A DNA stretch of 16,613 nucleotides from Candidatus Odinarchaeota archaeon (lineage in GTDB: Archaea; Asgardarchaeota; JAGGXT01), in the NCBI GenBank assembly GCA_021162905.1, contig JAGGXT010000317.1, positions 1 to 16,613 of the forward strand, given 5' to 3'. Of this stretch, positions 1 through 6,765 are shown piece after piece. The translations under genes and the position numbers were made by a program. Below the pieces are notes generated by a model, which was not told where the DNA came from, ran no database searches, and worked only from the letters and a program-made list of their open reading frames with translations. How positions within the stretch are numbered: the stretch's first letter is position 1; every line of letters starts with the position of its first letter.

Positions 1-124
1 AAACCTCAACATCAAAACCCATACGCCGCAAAACATCAACAGGAATAGAATCAATAACCCTACCAATAGACTTCTCCTCATTCAAAGCCGGAATAACAAC
101 CGAAATCTTCCTCCGCAAAGACAT
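1..124 (-). CDS. Family-2 glycosyltransferase, N-terminal 41 residues (cut by window edge)
   Basis: Minus-strand reading from an ATG at 124-122 gives 41 codons running off the window. The protein starts MSLRRKISVVIPALNEEKSI; the strand-plus-loop VVIPALNEE is the first nucleotide-binding element of GT-A fold family-2 transferases, most like dolichol-phosphate-mannose or polyprenol-phosphate-glucose synthases (family knowledge). The catalytic DDGS and DxD motifs lie outside the window, so substrate cannot be judged. An in-frame stop codon sits three codons upstream of the ATG, so this start is well fixed. A TATA-like box lies about 90 bases upstream (212-225). The neighbouring + gene at 1029 is another enzyme of the same broad type, transcribed divergently. 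Identification as GT2 is fairly secure; exact role is unknown. Confidence 0.8.
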   Translation of the reverse strand, partial: MSLRRKISVVIPALNEEKSIGRVIDSIPVDVLRRMGFDVEV

Positions 125-211
125 AACACATCAACCATCACTACAAACCAACTCAACATTACTCTCACTAAACAACCATGGGTCATTACAACTAATTAAA
201 TTCACCCAACC

Positions 212-225
212 CTATAAATATATAC
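212..225 (-). promoter_or_regulatory. Archaeal TATA-like box for the left-edge glycosyltransferase
   Basis: On the minus strand this reads GTATATATTTATAG, an AT-only box in otherwise G/T-rich sequence. It lies about 90 bases upstream of the ATG at 124, giving an inferred 5' leader of about 60 bases. No BRE element was clearly recognised. Inference from sequence only. Confidence 0.4.
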
Positions 226-973
226 CCATAACCCCCCATCCCCATCAGCAACAAAACAAAACCCAAAAGTCAACAAAATTTCCTTCTAACTCTTTTCATT
301 ATCCAAACCAAAACAACCAACCCTTTCCTAATGCCCAAAACAAACAAATAAAATACCGTTAACACCAAAAAATTAACTGAATTCCCATGATCAACAACAC
401 ATCAATTCTATCTTCAAACAATTCAAGTTAAAAAATCCTAAAGAATGCAGCTACAAAGGTTGGCAGAGCAAATTTCTCCCCGAGGAAATATAGAAGCACA
501 TCAAATCGTTCCCACATGAAAATACCCTTTTAAATTCAAATAGCAAACATAAAACGCAACAGACAAGCAGCAAACCATAAGTTAGAGATAAACTGAGAAA
601 CAAAAGGTAGAAAAACAGAAAACCGTCAATAATAAAACACTAAGGCATAAAATCACCAAATATCCCTAATAACAAACCAAAAAGCCAAAAATAAACACTC
701 TCCTCGATAACATATAGAGAAAAACCTTGGCAAAACAATTTCAAATGACACGAGATACTGAAGGATCTCACCCCATAGGCAAACCACAAAAGAATACCAC
801 ACTAATACCCAAACCTAACACAAACTATTATAAAAAATACTCCAAAACACAAGAAACTTAACGATATTACAAGTACATCTTTCACACTTACCTTAATAAC
901 CTATCCAGATGAGCATAAAGAAAGATACGACCATGCTGACAAACACTACTTAGGAAAGAGACATGAACTCAAA

Positions 974-1025
974 CTATATATATTAGCGGTTCCCTATTCT
1001 CTAGTGGCATTTCAGTAGAGGGGAT
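974..1025 (+). promoter_or_regulatory. TATA-like box plus Shine-Dalgarno for the 1029 gene
   Basis: CTATATATATTA at 974-984 is followed by GAGGGGAT at 1018-1025, five bases ahead of the ATG at 1029. The box is about 50 bases from the start codon, which suggests transcription starting near 1005 and a leader of about 25 bases. The strong Shine-Dalgarno site fixes the start of the downstream gene. Confidence 0.6.
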
Positions 1026-1028
1026 TCA

Positions 1029-1934
1029 ATGCCCACTGAGAACAAAAAAAGAGTAATTGCATGCATACCCGCATATAACGAAGAAAAAACCATCGCAAAA
1101 ATAGTGTTGCTCGCGCAAAAGTTCGTGGACAAAGTCGTAGTAGTAGATGATGGTTCTGAAGACTTAACAGGTGAAATAGCAAAACGCTTAGGAGCTTTTG
1201 TTGTAAGACACGATGTAAGAAAAGGCTATGGAGCAGCAATACAAACCTGCTTCAAAACAGCAAGAGATCTAAACGCAGACATAATGATAACATTAGATGC
1301 AGATGGACAACACGATCCAGAGGAAATCCCAAAACTCATCAAACCAATATTAAATGATGAAGCAGACATCGTCATTGGATCCAGATTTCTAGACCAAAAA
1401 AGCATAAATGAAATCCCATTTTACAGACGCTTAGGCATAAAAACCATCACTTTCCTTACACGCAAAGCAACTGGCAACCAAAAAATAAGCGACGCCCAAA
1501 GCGGCTTCAGAGCATACTCCAGAAAAGCCCTAGAAAAATTAGAAATAGAAGAAACTGACATGTCCGTGAGTACAGAAATCCTACTTAAGGCGGCAGAGAA
1601 AAAATTAAGCATCACGGAGGTTCCTATATTTTGCAGATATAAAGGTATTGAAAGCTCTACTCACCACCCTCTTCGCCACGGCTTCAACGTTGTTACATCA
1701 ATCCTCAATTTTATAGCCATAAAACACCCCCTTCTCCTACTAGGCGTCCCAGGCATAATCTCACTAGGTTTCGGACTAACACTTCTCTGGTACGTTATCC
1801 AAAGATACTATGAAGTAAAACAGCTTGCAGTCGGAACAATGATAATCTCCACTACGACCATTCTCGCCGGAATTTTCGCCACACTTGTAGCCCTCCTATT
1901 ATATGCAATGACTAAGAAAAATAATAAACAATGA
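1029..1934 (+). CDS. Dolichol-phosphate-mannose-synthase-like GT2 with C-terminal membrane anchor
   Basis: The 301-residue protein is a GT-A fold, family-2 transferase of the DPM1 / polyprenyl-phosphate glycosyltransferase type. It would move a sugar from a nucleotide sugar to dolichol phosphate on the inner membrane face. Visible motifs are IPAYNEE (residues 13-19), VVDDGS (38-43) for nucleotide binding and the metal/catalytic signature DADGQHDP (90-97), then IGSRF and SDAQSGFRAY further on. Two hydrophobic segments follow (about 233-258 and 270-293), typical of the long, membrane-anchored archaeal versions. All family landmarks are present and the frame is open, so it looks functional. It is the only complete gene on the plus strand and has its own TATA-like box. 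The sugar donor cannot be read from sequence. Confidence 0.9.
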   Translation: MPTENKKRVIACIPAYNEEKTIAKIVLLAQKFVDKVVVVDDGSEDLTGEIAKRLGAFVVRHDVRKGYGAAIQTCFKTARDLNADIMITLDADGQHDPEEIPKLIKPILNDEADIVIGSRFLDQKSINEIPFYRRLGIKTITFLTRKATGNQKISDAQSGFRAYSRKALEKLEIEETDMSVSTEILLKAAEKKLSITEVPIFCRYKGIESSTHHPLRHGFNVVTSILNFIAIKHPLLLLGVPGIISLGFGLTLLWYVIQRYYEVKQLAVGTMIISTTTILAGIFATLVALLLYAMTKKNNKQ

Positions 1935-2257
1935 TATTCTTTCCTCTCCGCAATTAATCATATACAATGTACATTATTATCTTACGATAATACACTCAGT
2001 CTATCTAAAATATCACACATAAGTTGCCCCACCTATACTACTATCATAATATTAAATTCATTTATATATTGTGATTAAGTTAAAACTCTAGTTACTACAA
2101 ATATTCACCGTTTTATACGCTAGATCCTTAATAAGTCCATTAACAACTGTAAGCACGCGCTATGAACATTCTTTTCACATCAATGACTATAGACGTTCTC
2201 ATAAATGCTCTAAAATCCTCCGATGTAAGCTTCTTAAACCCACTCTCATAGTCAGAA

Positions 2258-2622
2258 AAGCATTATCTCAGTCAAGTTAAATCAGCCATTTTATGATTAG
2301 TGAAGTTCTTCATAACAAGAATAGGTATCATTTAGTGGTTGTTACTAGTACTATTCCACCTACAACTACTGAGAAAGTGGTGAGATCTCTAATCGAGAAA
2401 ATATCGGGTAAGAAAGTTGGTGAAGATATTGGTTTATGTTTTATGCCTGAGTTTTTAAGAGAGGGAACCGCGATTCAAGATATTTTAAATCCTTGGCGTA
2501 TAGTCGTAGGCGAATTTGATAGGAAGAGTGGTAATATCCTTCATCAGTTCCTCTTGGATGTTCATAGTGGTAAATTACCGCCGATAGTAAGGACTGCTCC
2601 AGTTAATGCTGAGTTGATTAAT
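2258..2622 (+). pseudogene. Inverted middle segment of the dehydrogenase gene
   Basis: Plus-strand translation gives YLSQVKSAIL, then one frameshift near 2290, then MISEVLHNKNRYHLVVV and STIPPTTTEKVV, then FMPEFLREGTAIQDILNP, and finally RTAPVNAELIN. These are the central blocks of the UDP-glucose/GDP-mannose dehydrogenase family in correct order, from the end of the NAD domain to the start of the central helical domain. After ELIN (2622) the match stops and the reading becomes the antisense of the N-terminal piece. The open stretch from the ATG at 2293 to 2670 is therefore not a gene in its own right. It is a local inversion bounded by short GCAT / ATGC inverted copies (2260-2263 and 2623-2626). 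Confidence 0.85.
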
Positions 2623-2655
2623 ATGCGAGCTTGCATCTCCATCTGGAAGAGGGTG

Positions 2656-2688
2656 TGTCAACAGATATAACTTTTATATCTGTTGACA
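2656..2688. repeat. Perfect 15-bp inverted repeat with a 3-base loop
   Basis: TGTCAACAGATATAA, then CTT, then TTATATCTGTTGACA: 15 paired bases and a three-base loop. It lies inside the N-terminal part of the broken dehydrogenase gene, where it is coding sequence (minus-strand LSTDI...ISV). A U-tract typical of a terminator does not follow on either strand, so a terminator role is doubtful. See the finding on hairpin-templated mutation. Confidence 0.8.
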
Positions 2689-2924
2689 AAACCGCATCTT
2701 TATAATTTCCAGTAACTCTTAATATTCCGCTTTTGACAAGATTTCCAAGATTTTAACGACACCCAGTTTTTTGATGGGTGAAATTCCTTTTTCAATAGAT
2801 TCAAGCTTTTTCTCGTCCACATCAAATCCAATTACCTCAACGTCTCTCAAAGCATATGCAACGGTATGGCTAAGACCAACATAACCCAAACCGAATATAG
2901 AAATTTTCCATGTAGACAAGTTAT

Positions 2925-3797
2925 TCACCCTTTAACCTTATTTAATGCCCATTCATAGCTTTCACGCAATGCGTCCCAGTATCTGCGAGGGTTGCCTACA
3001 TCTAAACGTTTTTCGTCTTTATGGAGCTTCACAGCAAAAACTCTCTCACCACTGTCTATAGCGGCTTTAATAGCATCAGTGAGCTGTATTTCACCTTTCT
3101 TATCTGGTTTCGTCTTTTTTAACTTATCAAATATTGAAGGCTTAAACACATATATGGCTACAACAACTAAATTTGAAGGGGGTTCCCTAGGCTTCTCAAC
3201 AATATCCAACACATGTAAAATTCCTTTTTCCACGAACTCTGCTTTTACAACACCATACTGTCTTGGATTCTCAACTTCCTCGACTATAAATACGATATCA
3301 GCATTATTTTTATTAAATGTTTTAAGAAGCCTCCTTAAATGACTACTATTATCACTTAAGATGAGGTCGTCACCAGCGTGGACAAGAAAGGGTTCGGAGC
3401 CAACAAAACTTTCTGCTCGCAAAACAGCATCACCAAAACCCCTAGGCTCAGGTTGATTCACAAACAAAATCTTGGAATTAACAATCATACGGTAAAAACG
3501 GTTCAACTCCTCAACTTGGCATTTAAGCCCCTTCTCTTCAAGCAAATGAACAAACTGGTAATCCGGAGTGAAATGGTCCTCTACAGCTCTCTTACTACGT
3601 CCCACAACGAAGCAGAAATCCCGAAAACCGACCTCATACAAAGATTCAAAAACAACCTGAACAACAGGCTTAAGATGCACGCCCTCACTCTCATTAAAAG
3701 TAAACAATGGAAGCATCTCCTTAGGAGTTTCCTTAGTAGCAGGAAGCAACCTAGTACCCAAACCACCAGCAGTAATAACAGCCTTTCCAACCATCAT
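2925..3797 (-). CDS. galU: UTP-glucose-1-phosphate uridylyltransferase (GalU family)
   Basis: This 290-residue nucleotidyltransferase makes UDP-glucose (or a close UDP-sugar) from UTP and the sugar 1-phosphate in the cytoplasm. Motifs follow the GalU pattern: the nucleotide-binding loop TAGGLGTRLLPATK (9-22), KEMLP (26-30), QPEPRGFGDA (115-124), AGDD (141-144) with the metal-binding aspartate, VEKP (200-203) and GEIQLTDA (235-242). Length equals the usual 280-300 residues of the family. GCGAGGGG lies a few bases upstream of the ATGATG start, so either of the first two methionines could be used. Its stop overlaps by GTGA the start of the dehydrogenase remnant, the classic pairing for UDP-glucuronate production. 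With the partner destroyed here, UDP-glucose probably feeds the transferases directly or a dehydrogenase elsewhere. Intact and well supported. Confidence 0.92.
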   Translation of the reverse strand: MMVGKAVITAGGLGTRLLPATKETPKEMLPLFTFNESEGVHLKPVVQVVFESLYEVGFRDFCFVVGRSKRAVEDHFTPDYQFVHLLEEKGLKCQVEELNRFYRMIVNSKILFVNQPEPRGFGDAVLRAESFVGSEPFLVHAGDDLILSDNSSHLRRLLKTFNKNNADIVFIVEEVENPRQYGVVKAEFVEKGILHVLDIVEKPREPPSNLVVVAIYVFKPSIFDKLKKTKPDKKGEIQLTDAIKAAIDSGERVFAVKLHKDEKRLDVGNPRRYWDALRESYEWALNKVKG

Positions 3798-3929
3798 AAC
3801 CCCTCGCTAACTCAAACCCTTCAATTAGTAAACAGCAATAAAACCCTTTCCCTCTCTAATCGATCACATAAATACTACACAAAATAAATGAATTCTAATA
3901 CTTAGAAAACAAGAGTACTAGAATAAAGC

Positions 3930-4137
3930 CTACTTATGAGGAGGATAATCCCAGTTCCACGGCTTCCCCACACGAGGATCATCTACTCTACCATTTATAG
4001 ATTTAGGAACAACTGTCGAATCATTCCATGGCCTACGCTCCTCATCAAGGTTCTTATAATCATATGACGAGTAATGGGGTATACGAGTCAGACTGGTTCA
4101 ACTCCCAAATAGGTCTTGATGTTATGACTATTTTCAT
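3930..4137 (-). pseudogene. Small gene of unknown function, broken by one frameshift
   Basis: An ATG at 4137-4135 overlaps the stop of the methyltransferase gene (ATGA), a sign of translational coupling. Frame one reads MKIVITSRPIWELNQSDS and then ends at 4060. A second frame, from about 4090 down to a TAG at 3930, reads IPHYSSYDYKNLDEERRPWN, DSTVVPKSINGRVDDPR and VGKPWNWDYPPHK. The second part is protein-like in composition (aromatic and proline rich, few rare residues), so one single-base indel near 4090 would restore a protein of about 68 residues. I do not recognise the family. It may be a complete small protein or the two ends of a longer one. A base-calling error is an alternative explanation for the shift. 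Confidence 0.5.
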
Positions 4138-4766
4138 ACTCTGAGTACCTTTTCGAATATAGCAAGACTTTTCCAGATTGCCTTATGCTTTTCTACGTCA
4201 AGTATTGCGTTGATATTTAAACCTTTACTTCCTATCCAGAGGCCTCCAGCGTCTTCACGATTGTCATCGAATAAAACTTGGTACTTGTAAAAATTAAACG
4301 CATTATGGTAATATTTCCTATTGGCGTCATGCAACACTACAATACCTTCATTATCTAAAAGGTTAAGTGCAGAAAGCAAACAATCTTTTCTCGCCCTCCC
4401 ATCAATAAGAATAAAATCGAAAATCATGCCGAGTGTCTTTGGGAAGTTCACATAATCTCTTAAGTCTGTATATGAGCCGTCATTGTGTTCATCAGTCCAA
4501 GGGTAGTTATTAGGAGGAATGCAATAAATCTTTGTGTTAGGTCTGCGAACCATACGTCTAACTTTAGCTGCCCATCCCTCATCATGCTCTATAGCGATCC
4601 ATATTGCATCATCGCTTAGATATCTCGGAAAATATAATGTGCTGTATCCAACTCCCCACTCTAAGCAATATTTAGGTTTTTTCCGGTTCAAAAGTTCTAT
4701 GATGATCTCTATTTCCTTAATCTTCATCCATGGTTTTATGGGGTTAATAGAAAAGAGCTTTCTCAA
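4134..4766 (-). CDS. Class I SAM-dependent methyltransferase-like protein
   Basis: A 210-residue soluble protein with a Rossmann-type methyltransferase layout: a first strand and loop LEWGVGYSTLYFP (about 36-48) in the place of motif I, an acidic end of the second strand (WIAIEHDEGWAAKVRR), and FDFILIDGRARKDCLLSAL followed by DNEGIVVLHDANRKYYH. The last two match the late motifs of small methyltransferases seen in polysaccharide loci. The glycine motif is degenerate (EWGVGYS), so activity is likely but not certain. The start is a TTG; no good Shine-Dalgarno site precedes it and the nearest ATG would remove 13 residues. The open frame continues upstream for 13 more codons to a stop (reading ILAKEVRDIALRKL), so the N-terminus may have been trimmed. 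The stop overlaps the small ORF that follows. Possible role: O-methylation of a glycan residue (inference). Confidence 0.65.
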   Translation of the reverse strand: MRKLFSINPIKPWMKIKEIEIIIELLNRKKPKYCLEWGVGYSTLYFPRYLSDDAIWIAIEHDEGWAAKVRRMVRRPNTKIYCIPPNNYPWTDEHNDGSYTDLRDYVNFPKTLGMIFDFILIDGRARKDCLLSALNLLDNEGIVVLHDANRKYYHNAFNFYKYQVLFDDNREDAGGLWIGSKGLNINAILDVEKHKAIWKSLAIFEKVLRV

Positions 4767-4859
4767 TGCTATATCCCTAACTTCCTTAGCGAGAATTGTC
4801 AGAACTTAAAAAAACAAGGAGTTGTTGATCCATTTTACAACTTCACATCCTTTTTCATT

Positions 4860-5040
4860 TTACTTCCCCATTACTTCTCTAACAACATCAATAACTATAT
4901 CGGCCTGATCTTTTAGTTATTCTTTGGTTAGCGTGCGCTCAATATCGTCCTCCTTCCTCTAAATTTCTTATCAATTCATCTCTATTAATCTTATCTCTAT
5001 TTTCGATTAGTATTAAATACATCCAATAGGCACAAAGACT
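4860..5040 (-). pseudogene. Coding remnant, possibly the C-terminus of a DegT/DnrJ/EryC1/StrS sugar aminotransferase
   Basis: In one minus-strand frame 5040-4940 reads LCAYWMYLILIENRDKINRD and then ELIRNLEEGG. In another frame 4935-4860 reads IERTLTKE, stop, LKDQADIVIDVVREVMGK, stop. YWMY-(S/L)IL-...-RDEL-...-L...G and LT.E.(L/I)...-V(I/V)REV are characteristic of the C-terminal domain of perosamine-synthase-like aminotransferases (family knowledge, recalled not searched). The part in between, normally holding the RPFF...LP segment, is missing. At least one frameshift and one in-frame stop are present. Same-frame codons continue through two more stops into the methyltransferase reading frame downstream. 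Identity is tentative; decay is clear. Confidence 0.4.
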
Positions 5041-5144
5041 GCCGTTGTCGTTCTGGGCAAATAGTGACAACACTTCTTTAAGGCTGTTTCTTGGTCAAAA
5101 TAAACATATGGGTTCCGACGTCCACAGTGGTTATCGCAACTTTC

Positions 5145-5469
5145 CTAATCAAATTGTGTTACTAATATCGTTTTACCTTCAATTAATTTACTTTTTAACA
5201 CCAATGCATAAGATGTAAGTGGCGAGACTAAAGGTTTTGCAAAGAACTTTATCCAATGATCCCGCATACTTTTAGAAAGGTTAATTTACTTAAGAATACT
5301 TTCGGTGTTAATTTGCGGAAGTATATCGACGCCCCGAAACCATAAATCTTTAGAACATCAAAGTTGGCATCATGGAAAGATCTATCAATCATTTTTCATC
5401 GAAATAATTTATGTGATGGTCGATGTAAAAACTTCTTAGACAGCGTGGACAAAGAACTTTGACAGTCAA
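5145..5469 (-). pseudogene. Decayed class I SAM methyltransferase, C-terminal half
   Basis: Minus-strand pieces, in order: LTVKVLCPRCLRSFYIDHHI, NYFDEK, stop, then after a shift SFHDANFDVLKIYGFGASIY and FRKLTPKVFLSKLTFLKV. After another shift come RDHWIKFFAKPLVSPLTSYA, LVLKSKLIEGKTILVTQFD and a stop at 5145. The pattern CPxC...F...H...YF-DE-K..L...F..A.FDVL.IY is typical of the second half of archaeal UbiE/Methyltransf_11-type enzymes found in glycan clusters, which carry a Cys pair between motifs. The N-terminal SAM-binding half is absent: the stop of the GT4 gene lies only 20 bases upstream. Two frameshifts and a stop make it non-functional. Confidence 0.6.
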
Positions 5470-5490
5470 TTATTGTCTCTTAATCTCAAG

Positions 5491-6729
5491 TTAAAAGTTT
5501 AACGTGGTAACGTTCTTGAATTCTTCTACTAATTCTTGATAAAGGTTGATCGTCCTATTAACCATATAATTTACAGAGAATGATTTAACGATCTTTTTTC
5601 TTGCAACGGATCCAAGTTTCTTCCTAAGATTCTCGTCATCTAATAATTTTAGGATGGCGTTTTTTAGTCCGTCAGGGTCTCCTGGTTCTACCAAAATACC
5701 ATCCTTTCCTTGCTCTATGACTGATAGGACTCCACCGATCTTAGATGCGACAACTGGTTTTCCACATGCCATAGCTTCCAACAAGACTAACCCTATAGCC
5801 TCCACGCGCAACGTAGGAAAAACAAAAACATCTGCTAGGTTGTAATATTTTGGTAGCTTTTGTTGAGGAACTTGGCCTGTGAAAATAACGTTATTCGATA
5901 TGTTCAATTTAACGCTTAAACGCTTCAAAGATTGCAGATAAGGTCCTGATCCCACTATAACGAGTTTTACATCATTATGTTCTTTAAGGATTTCTGGGAA
6001 TGCTTTTAACAATATGTGGAAACCTTTCTCTCTAAGTATTCTCCCAACTGCTTGAATTATTTTTTTATCTGATAAACCCAATTCTTCCTTGAAACAATCT
6101 ACATTCATAGGTTGAAACTTGTTTACATCTACTCCGCAAGGAATTACTTTTATTTTTTTCATGGGAATTTTGTATTGACAGTTAATATCCTTTGCTAATT
6201 TATAACTAACAGCTATTACCCTATCTGCTTTACGTAAGACTTCTCTGTCGATCGGGTTCACAAACGATTTAAAGTACATATATGAGGCTATTGCAAATCC
6301 CATTATGCTCTTTGTATTCAATTGAGTCTTTATCTCATTTTTAATTGTTCCGTGACAAGTGACTACAAAAGGTATGTACTTAAATAACTTTTTATAAAAC
6401 TTGCAATAACCGTACCCGGAATAACTTTGACTATGAATAATATCAAACTCTTCTTGCTTACTTAGCCGCAAAAATACTTTCGCAGACTCCCTAAAAAACG
6501 CTTTTGTATACTTTAGCGATCTATCCCCTACATAGAATATTTTTAGTTTTGGTCTTTTTTCTACCTTTAACCCTGAAGGATGTTTTGTTGTTATTACCGT
6601 TACTTCGTGTCCCTTAGCAGCTAACCCATTAATAAGATTCTGAACATGATTTTCCATGCCACCAGTATAGTGTATTGGTAAACCCTTAGCAAACATGCAA
6701 ATATTCATCTTTTTGGAAGATCTAGGCAT
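5491..6729 (-). CDS. Family-4 glycosyltransferase (GT-B fold)
   Basis: The 412-residue protein has the two-domain GT-B layout of retaining family-4 transferases, which add a sugar from a nucleotide donor to a growing glycan at the cytoplasmic face. The N-terminal domain opens with MNICMFAKGLP, YTGGMENHV and GHEVTVIT; it contains DIIHSQSYSGY (96-106) and VVTCHGT. The donor domain has VIPCGVD (195-201), AVGRILREKGFHIL and IVGSGPYL (258-265). The EX7E catalytic pattern is E310...E318 (RVEAIGLVLLEAMACGKPVV). The listed start is an ATG seven codons before MNICMF; GGTGGTG upstream supports it weakly, and the second methionine is also possible. It is the last gene of a likely operon, 36 bases behind the large membrane protein. 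Intact; sugar specificity unknown. Confidence 0.9.
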   Translation of the reverse strand: MPRSSKKMNICMFAKGLPIHYTGGMENHVQNLINGLAAKGHEVTVITTKHPSGLKVEKRPKLKIFYVGDRSLKYTKAFFRESAKVFLRLSKQEEFDIIHSQSYSGYGYCKFYKKLFKYIPFVVTCHGTIKNEIKTQLNTKSIMGFAIASYMYFKSFVNPIDREVLRKADRVIAVSYKLAKDINCQYKIPMKKIKVIPCGVDVNKFQPMNVDCFKEELGLSDKKIIQAVGRILREKGFHILLKAFPEILKEHNDVKLVIVGSGPYLQSLKRLSVKLNISNNVIFTGQVPQQKLPKYYNLADVFVFPTLRVEAIGLVLLEAMACGKPVVASKIGGVLSVIEQGKDGILVEPGDPDGLKNAILKLLDDENLRKKLGSVARKKIVKSFSVNYMVNRTINLYQELVEEFKNVTTLNF

Positions 6730-6765
6730 TACTTTGCACCACCATAATCCTAAGTGGTATTTAAG

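Larger units (their letters stand above)
125..1028. other. Long intergenic stretch without a recognisable gene
   Basis: About 900 bases separate two divergently read glycosyltransferase genes. All six frames are broken by frequent stops. The plus strand is very rich in A and C (minus strand T and G). A minus-strand ORF of 30 codons at 428-517 (MWERFDVLLYFLGEK...) reads like membrane-protein sequence but matches nothing I recognise. The only sites I can support are the TATA-like boxes at both ends. The stretch may be a decayed gene, or simply spacer. Confidence 0.5.
2140..2928 (-). pseudogene. Wrecked UDP-glucose/GDP-mannose 6-dehydrogenase gene with an internally inverted middle
   Basis: The GTG at 2928-2926 overlaps the stop of the uridylyltransferase (GTGA), so both were once one operon. 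Residues 1-69 form the N-terminal Rossmann part with GLGYVG (13-18) and VIGFDVDEKKLESIEKG. A frameshift then breaks the frame near 2721. In the next frame the family's following segment continues (VTGNYKDAVLSTDI, then ISV, TPS, PDGDA) down to about 2630. There the minus-strand match stops. The next part of the family sequence, about 120 residues, is found on the opposite strand at 2258-2622. The C-terminal piece reappears on the minus strand at 2140-2253 (FKKLTSEDFRAF, then IVID). The segment between the middle and the C-terminus (about 170 residues in typical members, including the catalytic cysteine region) is missing. Clearly non-functional; UDP-glucose versus GDP-mannose specificity cannot be told. 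Confidence 0.85.

Noticed and set aside
2293..2670. Independent plus-strand gene for a short dehydrogenase
   Set aside because: It holds only the central third of the family, starts after a frameshift and ends in antisense of the N-terminal part; it is the inverted middle of one broken gene.
3378..3887. Long plus-strand open frame of 169 codons
   Set aside because: It lies antisense to the well supported uridylyltransferase gene and encodes biased, repetitive Ser/Asn/Leu/Thr sequence; a shadow.
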